A stretch of 10,022 nt of DNA from an uncultured Synergistaceae bacterium. GTDB lineage: Bacteria > Synergistota > Synergistia > Synergistales > Aminobacteriaceae. The notes beneath the pieces were generated by a model. It was not told the origin of the DNA, did not search any database, and was given only the letters and a program-made list of their open reading frames with translations. The DNA is taken from contig CALMZW010000066.1 of NCBI GenBank assembly GCA_937870605.1, positions 1 through 10,022 on the forward strand, written 5' to 3'. Below are positions 6,998-10,022 of this stretch, piece after piece. How positions within the stretch are numbered: the first letter of the stretch is position 1; every line of letters starts with the position of its first letter. Both the position numbers and the translations under genes were made by a program.

Positions 6998-8809
6998 ATG
7001 GAAAGAACAAGCATTCGGAATTTCTGCATCATCGCCCATATCGATCACGGAAAATCGACGCTCGCCGATCGTCTTCTCGAACGGACGGGAACGATCGACA
7101 AGCGCGGAATGAAAAACCAGGTCCTCGATTCTATGGATCTCGAACGGGAACGGGGCATAACGATCAAGCTCGTTCCGGTCCGGATGGACTACACGGCCAA
7201 AGACGGCCGTTCGTATGTCCTCAATCTGATAGATACCCCCGGCCATGTCGACTTCGGGTATGAAGTGTCCCGTTCGCTGGCGTCCTGCGAGGGCGCGATT
7301 CTCGTCGTGGACGCGACGCAGGGAGTCGAGGCGCAGACGCTGGCCAACGCGTATATGGCGGTCGAACAGGGCTTGGACGTCATTCCGGTCATCAATAAAA
7401 TCGACCTCCCGTCCGCGCATCCCGAGTCGGTCAAAAAGGAGATCGAGGACGCGATAGGACTGGACGCGTCGGACGCGATTCTTGCGAGCGCGAAGGAAGG
7501 AACCGGCATCGATGACATCCTGGAGCGCGTCGTGCAATCGGTCCGCCCGCCCGAGGGAGACGCCGAAGCGCCGCTCCGGGCGCTGATTTTCGATTCGATT
7601 TACGACAATTACCGCGGTGTTATCTGCTATATCAGAGTCGTCGACGGAGAGATCCGAACGGGAACGAATATCCGCTTCATGATTTCGGGGCAGGAATATC
7701 CGGTGGAGGAAGTCGGCGTCTTCCGTCCGTCGTACGTTCCGGTGGATCGTCTCGGACGGGGCGAGGTGGGATATCTCATCGCGAATGTCAAAAGCGTTGC
7801 GGAGGCGCATGTGGGAGACACCGTCACCGACGCGCTTCACCCGGCGCCGCAAGCCCTCGCCGGCTACCGTCGCGTCAAACCGGTGGTGTTTTGCGGTTTT
7901 TATCCGATAGAGCGGGATGAGTATCCGGAGCTTCGGGACGCGCTTGAAAAGCTGACGCTGAACGACGCGTCCATAACGTTCGTTCCGGAAACGTCCGTTG
8001 CGCTCGGATTCGGTTTCCGGTGCGGCTTCCTCGGTCTTCTGCACATGGACGTTTCCAAGGAGCGTCTGCGGCGTGAATTTGACATCGATCTGGTGGCCAC
8101 CTCGCCGAATGTCGTCTATGAAGTCGTAACGACCGCCGGAGACGTCATAGAAGCAAAACGCCCGTCGGATTTCCCGGACGGGTCGGAAATAAGCGAAATC
8201 CGCGAGCCGATGATCCGGCTCACATGTTTTGTCCCGACCGAATTCGTGGGAAAGGTCATGCAGTTCTGTCAGGACAAGCGGGGGACGTTCGTTTCCATGG
8301 ATTATCTTTCACCGGAAAGGGCGCGTCTCTTTTACGATCTGCCGCTCGCGGAATTCATCATCGATTTTCACGACAAGATGAAGTCGATGACACGCGGGTA
8401 CGCTTCGCTGGACTACGAATACCGGGGCTTCCGCGCGGCCGACCTCGTCCGCGTCGACGTTCTCATCAGCGGAGAAGCCGCCGATGCGTTTTCCTTCATT
8501 TGCCACAGAGACGCCGCATTCCATCGGGGGCAGGCGGTCGTGCGCAAGTTGAAGGAACTGATCCCGCAGCAGCTTTTCGAGGTTCCGATACAAGCGTCCA
8601 TCGGCAAGAGAGTCATTGTGCGACAAAACATCAAGGCATTGCGGAAGGACGTCCTCGCGAAGTGCTATGGCGGGGATATTTCCAGAAAGAGAAAGCTTCT
8701 GGAGAAGCAAAAGGAAGGAAAGAAACGCATGAAGCAGATCGGAAAGGTGTCCATCCCTCAAGAGGCTTTTCTGGCGTTTCTCAAAGTGGAAGAAGGGGAA
8801 GACGAATAG
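6998..8809 (+). CDS. lepA: Elongation factor 4 (LepA), ribosome-associated GTPase
   Basis: Translational GTPase related to EF-G, linked in the literature to back-translocation and to initiation or ribosome assembly effects. The 603-residue length is typical (about 600). GTPase motifs are AHIDHGKS (13-20, G1), GITIK (53-57, G2), DTPGH (79-83, G3), NKID (133-136, G4) and SAK (164-166, G5). The middle domains include FGFRCGFLGLLHMDV, and the LepA-specific lysine-rich C-terminal domain is seen in the ALRKDVLAKCYGGDISRKRK stretch and beyond, which separates it from EF-G and TypA. ATG 6998 is preferred over an in-frame TTG at 6989 because of Shine-Dalgarno spacing and because LepA proteins begin a few residues before IRNF. 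It heads a plus-strand unit with hemW, divergent from the pur operon. Its TAG stop overlaps the candidate hemW start. Confidence 0.97.
   Translation: MERTSIRNFCIIAHIDHGKSTLADRLLERTGTIDKRGMKNQVLDSMDLERERGITIKLVPVRMDYTAKDGRSYVLNLIDTPGHVDFGYEVSRSLASCEGAILVVDATQGVEAQTLANAYMAVEQGLDVIPVINKIDLPSAHPESVKKEIEDAIGLDASDAILASAKEGTGIDDILERVVQSVRPPEGDAEAPLRALIFDSIYDNYRGVICYIRVVDGEIRTGTNIRFMISGQEYPVEEVGVFRPSYVPVDRLGRGEVGYLIANVKSVAEAHVGDTVTDALHPAPQALAGYRRVKPVVFCGFYPIERDEYPELRDALEKLTLNDASITFVPETSVALGFGFRCGFLGLLHMDVSKERLRREFDIDLVATSPNVVYEVVTTAGDVIEAKRPSDFPDGSEISEIREPMIRLTCFVPTEFVGKVMQFCQDKRGTFVSMDYLSPERARLFYDLPLAEFIIDFHDKMKSMTRGYASLDYEYRGFRAADLVRVDVLISGEAADAFSFICHRDAAFHRGQAVVRKLKELIPQQLFEVPIQASIGKRVIVRQNIKALRKDVLAKCYGGDISRKRKLLEKQKEGKKRMKQIGKVSIPQEAFLAFLKVEEGEDE
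8793..8798 (+). promoter_or_regulatory. Candidate Shine-Dalgarno of hemW
   Basis: AAGGGG within the last codons of lepA, 7 nt before the ATA at 8806. This is good spacing and supports initiation at the ATAG overlap. No comparable motif precedes the only other nearby alternative start, CTG at 8860. Confidence 0.4.
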
Positions 8810-9957
8810 AGGCGTCCTCGTCGCTTTCGGCGCGCGCTCGCGCCGCATCGCCGCGTTCCCTGTACATCCATGCGCCCTTTTGCATCCGGAAGTGTCCCTA
8901 TTGCGCCTTTTCCAGCGCGGCGCCCGCGCCGGGGGAAATTGACGAATATCTCCGGGCCTTGAACGAAGAATGCCGCTTCTGGTCCGGACTGTGTTCTTTC
9001 CCGATCCGGCTCGATACGCTCTACATCGGCGGGGGCACTCCAACGCTTCTCGACGGTCGCCAGTGGAGCCGTCTTTTTGAGATTCTCGAGGAATACTTCG
9101 TCCTGGACGCCGCGCGCGAGATGAGCGTGGAAGCGAACCCGGGCAGTCTCCTTCCCGAACATCTGGAGGTCTGGCGGGATAACGGCGTCACGCGCGTCAG
9201 CGTAGGGGTTCAGAGCGTCCACGACGACGAACTGGCATGGCTGGCGCGGCTCCATAACGGCGACGAAGCGGTCCGGGCCCTTGAATGCGTGGTCGAAAAG
9301 GGATTCCGGTGCAGTGCGGACCTGCTGTTCGGCCTTGCGGGGCAAACGCTCCGGTCTTTCGCGGAATCGCTCCGGCGTGTCCTGGAAATCGGCGTCGAGC
9401 ATGTCTCGACGTATCATTTGACCCTTGAGCCCGGAACGCCGTGGGGGAATGTCGCTCCTTCGGGAATGCCGGAAGGGTACCCATTTTACCGTTTCGCTCA
9501 GTGGTTTCTTCCCGCGAAGGGACTGTCGCACTATGAGATCGCGAGTTTCTGCCGTCCGGGAGCGGAGTGCGTTCATAACATGGCGTACTGGAACGAGGAC
9601 GACGTGCTTGCGCTCGGAGCGAGCGCTTCGGGGCATCTTTCGGGGCTGCGTTATACGAACGTAACCGGGGCTCCGGAATATATCCTGCGAATGAAGCAGG
9701 GAAAATCGCCCGTCGATACGTCCGAAATACTGTCCCCCGGGGAGAAGGCGCGGGAGGCGGCCATTCTTTTGCTGCGGACCCGACAGGGCATCCTGTATCC
9801 GGAATTTCGCTCCCGTTACGGTTCGGAACTTTTGGGTGAGATCCTGACGGTTCTCGACTCGTTCCGTCCGGATTTCTTCGTCCGACGTGACGACAGCGTA
9901 GCGCTTTCACCACGGGGAATGCGGATCGCAAACCGCATTTGGGAGGAGATCCTCTGA
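8806..9957 (+). CDS. hemW: Radical-SAM haem chaperone HemW (HemN-like), with no canonical start codon
   Basis: Member of the HemN/HemW radical SAM family. HemW proteins bind haem and a [4Fe-4S] cluster and are thought to insert haem into respiratory enzymes; many are annotated as oxygen-independent coproporphyrinogen III oxidase-like. With the ATA at 8806 as start it has 383 residues, usual for HemW (about 370-390). It shows SLYIHAPFC, the cluster motif CIRKCPYC (C26, C30, C33; CxxxCxxC), LYIGGGTPTLL (GGGTP at 75-79), EANP (109-112), RVSVGVQS, DLLFGLAGQT and HNMAYW (257-262) with the following GASASGH stretch. The true HemN motif CxxxCxxCxC is absent (A34-F35 follow C33), favouring HemW. No ATG, GTG or TTG lies in frame between lepA's last codons and the SAM motif. 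ATA 8806 overlaps the lepA stop (ATAG) and has AAGGGG 7 nt upstream. Function is secure; the start is tentative. Confidence 0.92.
   Translation: MEASSSLSARARAASPRSLYIHAPFCIRKCPYCAFSSAAPAPGEIDEYLRALNEECRFWSGLCSFPIRLDTLYIGGGTPTLLDGRQWSRLFEILEEYFVLDAAREMSVEANPGSLLPEHLEVWRDNGVTRVSVGVQSVHDDELAWLARLHNGDEAVRALECVVEKGFRCSADLLFGLAGQTLRSFAESLRRVLEIGVEHVSTYHLTLEPGTPWGNVAPSGMPEGYPFYRFAQWFLPAKGLSHYEIASFCRPGAECVHNMAYWNEDDVLALGASASGHLSGLRYTNVTGAPEYILRMKQGKSPVDTSEILSPGEKAREAAILLLRTRQGILYPEFRSRYGSELLGEILTVLDSFRPDFFVRRDDSVALSPRGMRIANRIWEEIL
8828..8845 (+). other. GC-only stem-loop at the hemW 5' end
   Basis: CGGCGCG (8828-8834) and CGCGCCG (8839-8845) form a perfect 7-bp stem made only of G-C pairs around a CGCT loop, 19 nt after the lepA stop. 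No T-run follows, so it is not a standard Rho-independent terminator. It lies inside hemW if translation starts at ATA 8806, or in its leader if at CTG 8860. Confidence 0.4.
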
Positions 9958-9981
9958 CTATAACTGACGATGGAGGATGCC

Positions 9982-10022
9982 ATGCAGTATGGACTGATTC
10001 TCTTCGATCAGGATGAAGAAAC
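9982..10022 (+). CDS. Start of an unidentified gene, cut by window edge
   Basis: An ATG 24 nt after the hemW stop opens a frame that reads MQYGLILFDQDEE and then leaves the window. GGAGG (9972-9976) lies 5 nt upstream, a credible ribosome site. Another in-frame ATG at 9970 lacks one and is less likely. The close spacing and shared strand suggest the lepA-hemW unit continues. Thirteen codons are too few to assign a family, so I give no function. Confidence 0.55.
   Translation, partial: MQYGLILFDQDEE

Noticed and set aside
6952..7263. Plus-strand frame starting ATGATG just before lepA, possible leader peptide
   Set aside because: It has no well-spaced Shine-Dalgarno, runs out of frame through the conserved lepA GTPase region and ends at no control element.
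6812..8044. Upstream extension of the purC frame, antisense to lepA, making a 649-residue protein
   Set aside because: PurC length and motifs, the GGAGGTG site and the promoter fix the start at 6811. The extension crosses the promoter and lies opposite lepA.
8224..8805. HemW extended upstream inside lepA to an ATG at 8224
   Set aside because: The added residues are an out-of-frame reading of lepA and bear no relation to HemW. Family length and the YIHAPFC motif place the real N-terminus near 8806-8860.
8781..8809. Programmed -1 frameshift making a LepA-HemW fusion instead of a separate hemW start
   Set aside because: hemW is in the -1 frame relative to lepA, but no X XXY YYZ slippery heptamer is present near the lepA stop, and such a fusion has no known role.
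8828..8845. Rho-independent terminator after lepA
   Set aside because: The stem is strong, but no T-run follows and the hemW coding region begins before or right after it.

Overview
The window is a bacterial chromosome segment, roughly 60% G+C by eye, with very dense gene packing and strong GGAGG-type ribosome binding sites. It holds two divergent transcription units. Gene order (purC-purS-purQ-purL-purF-purM-purN and lepA-hemW), a small PurL with separate PurS and PurQ, and a PurF with four cysteines at the iron-sulfur positions all resemble Firmicutes-type genomes. Synergistota or another Gram-positive-like lineage is equally possible, and the sequence alone does not settle the genus.

Minus strand, 6811 down to 1: a purine biosynthesis operon. 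In transcription order it reads purC (SAICAR synthetase), purS, purQ and purL (the three FGAM synthetase subunits), purF (PRPP amidotransferase), purM (AIR synthetase) and purN (GAR transformylase, cut by the left edge). Together they supply PurF, PurN, FGAM synthetase, PurM and PurC of the PRPP-to-IMP pathway. purD, purE, purK, purB and purH are not in the window; some could follow purN beyond the edge. All junctions are overlaps or gaps of at most 3 nt, so the genes are almost certainly co-transcribed and largely translationally coupled.

Divergent control region, 6812-6997 (186 bp): the largest gene-free stretch. It carries a near-consensus sigma70-type promoter for the pur operon (TTGACT, 17 bp, GATAAT) whose -10 box lies in a perfect inverted repeat, and a weaker candidate promoter for lepA. 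The pur leader is only about 27 nt, too short for a purine riboswitch.

Plus strand, 6998 to the right edge: lepA (elongation factor 4), then hemW (radical-SAM haem chaperone family), then the first codons of an unrecognised gene. The lepA-hemW junction is the oddest spot. hemW has no ATG, GTG or TTG start near its expected N-terminus. An ATA codon overlapping the lepA stop and preceded by a Shine-Dalgarno-like AAGGGG is the best candidate, and a strong GC hairpin follows it.

I see no mobile element, CRISPR array, tRNA or rRNA, phage gene or defence gene. Apart from the hemW start and the pur promoter palindrome this is an ordinary housekeeping region, and I found no convincing new system.
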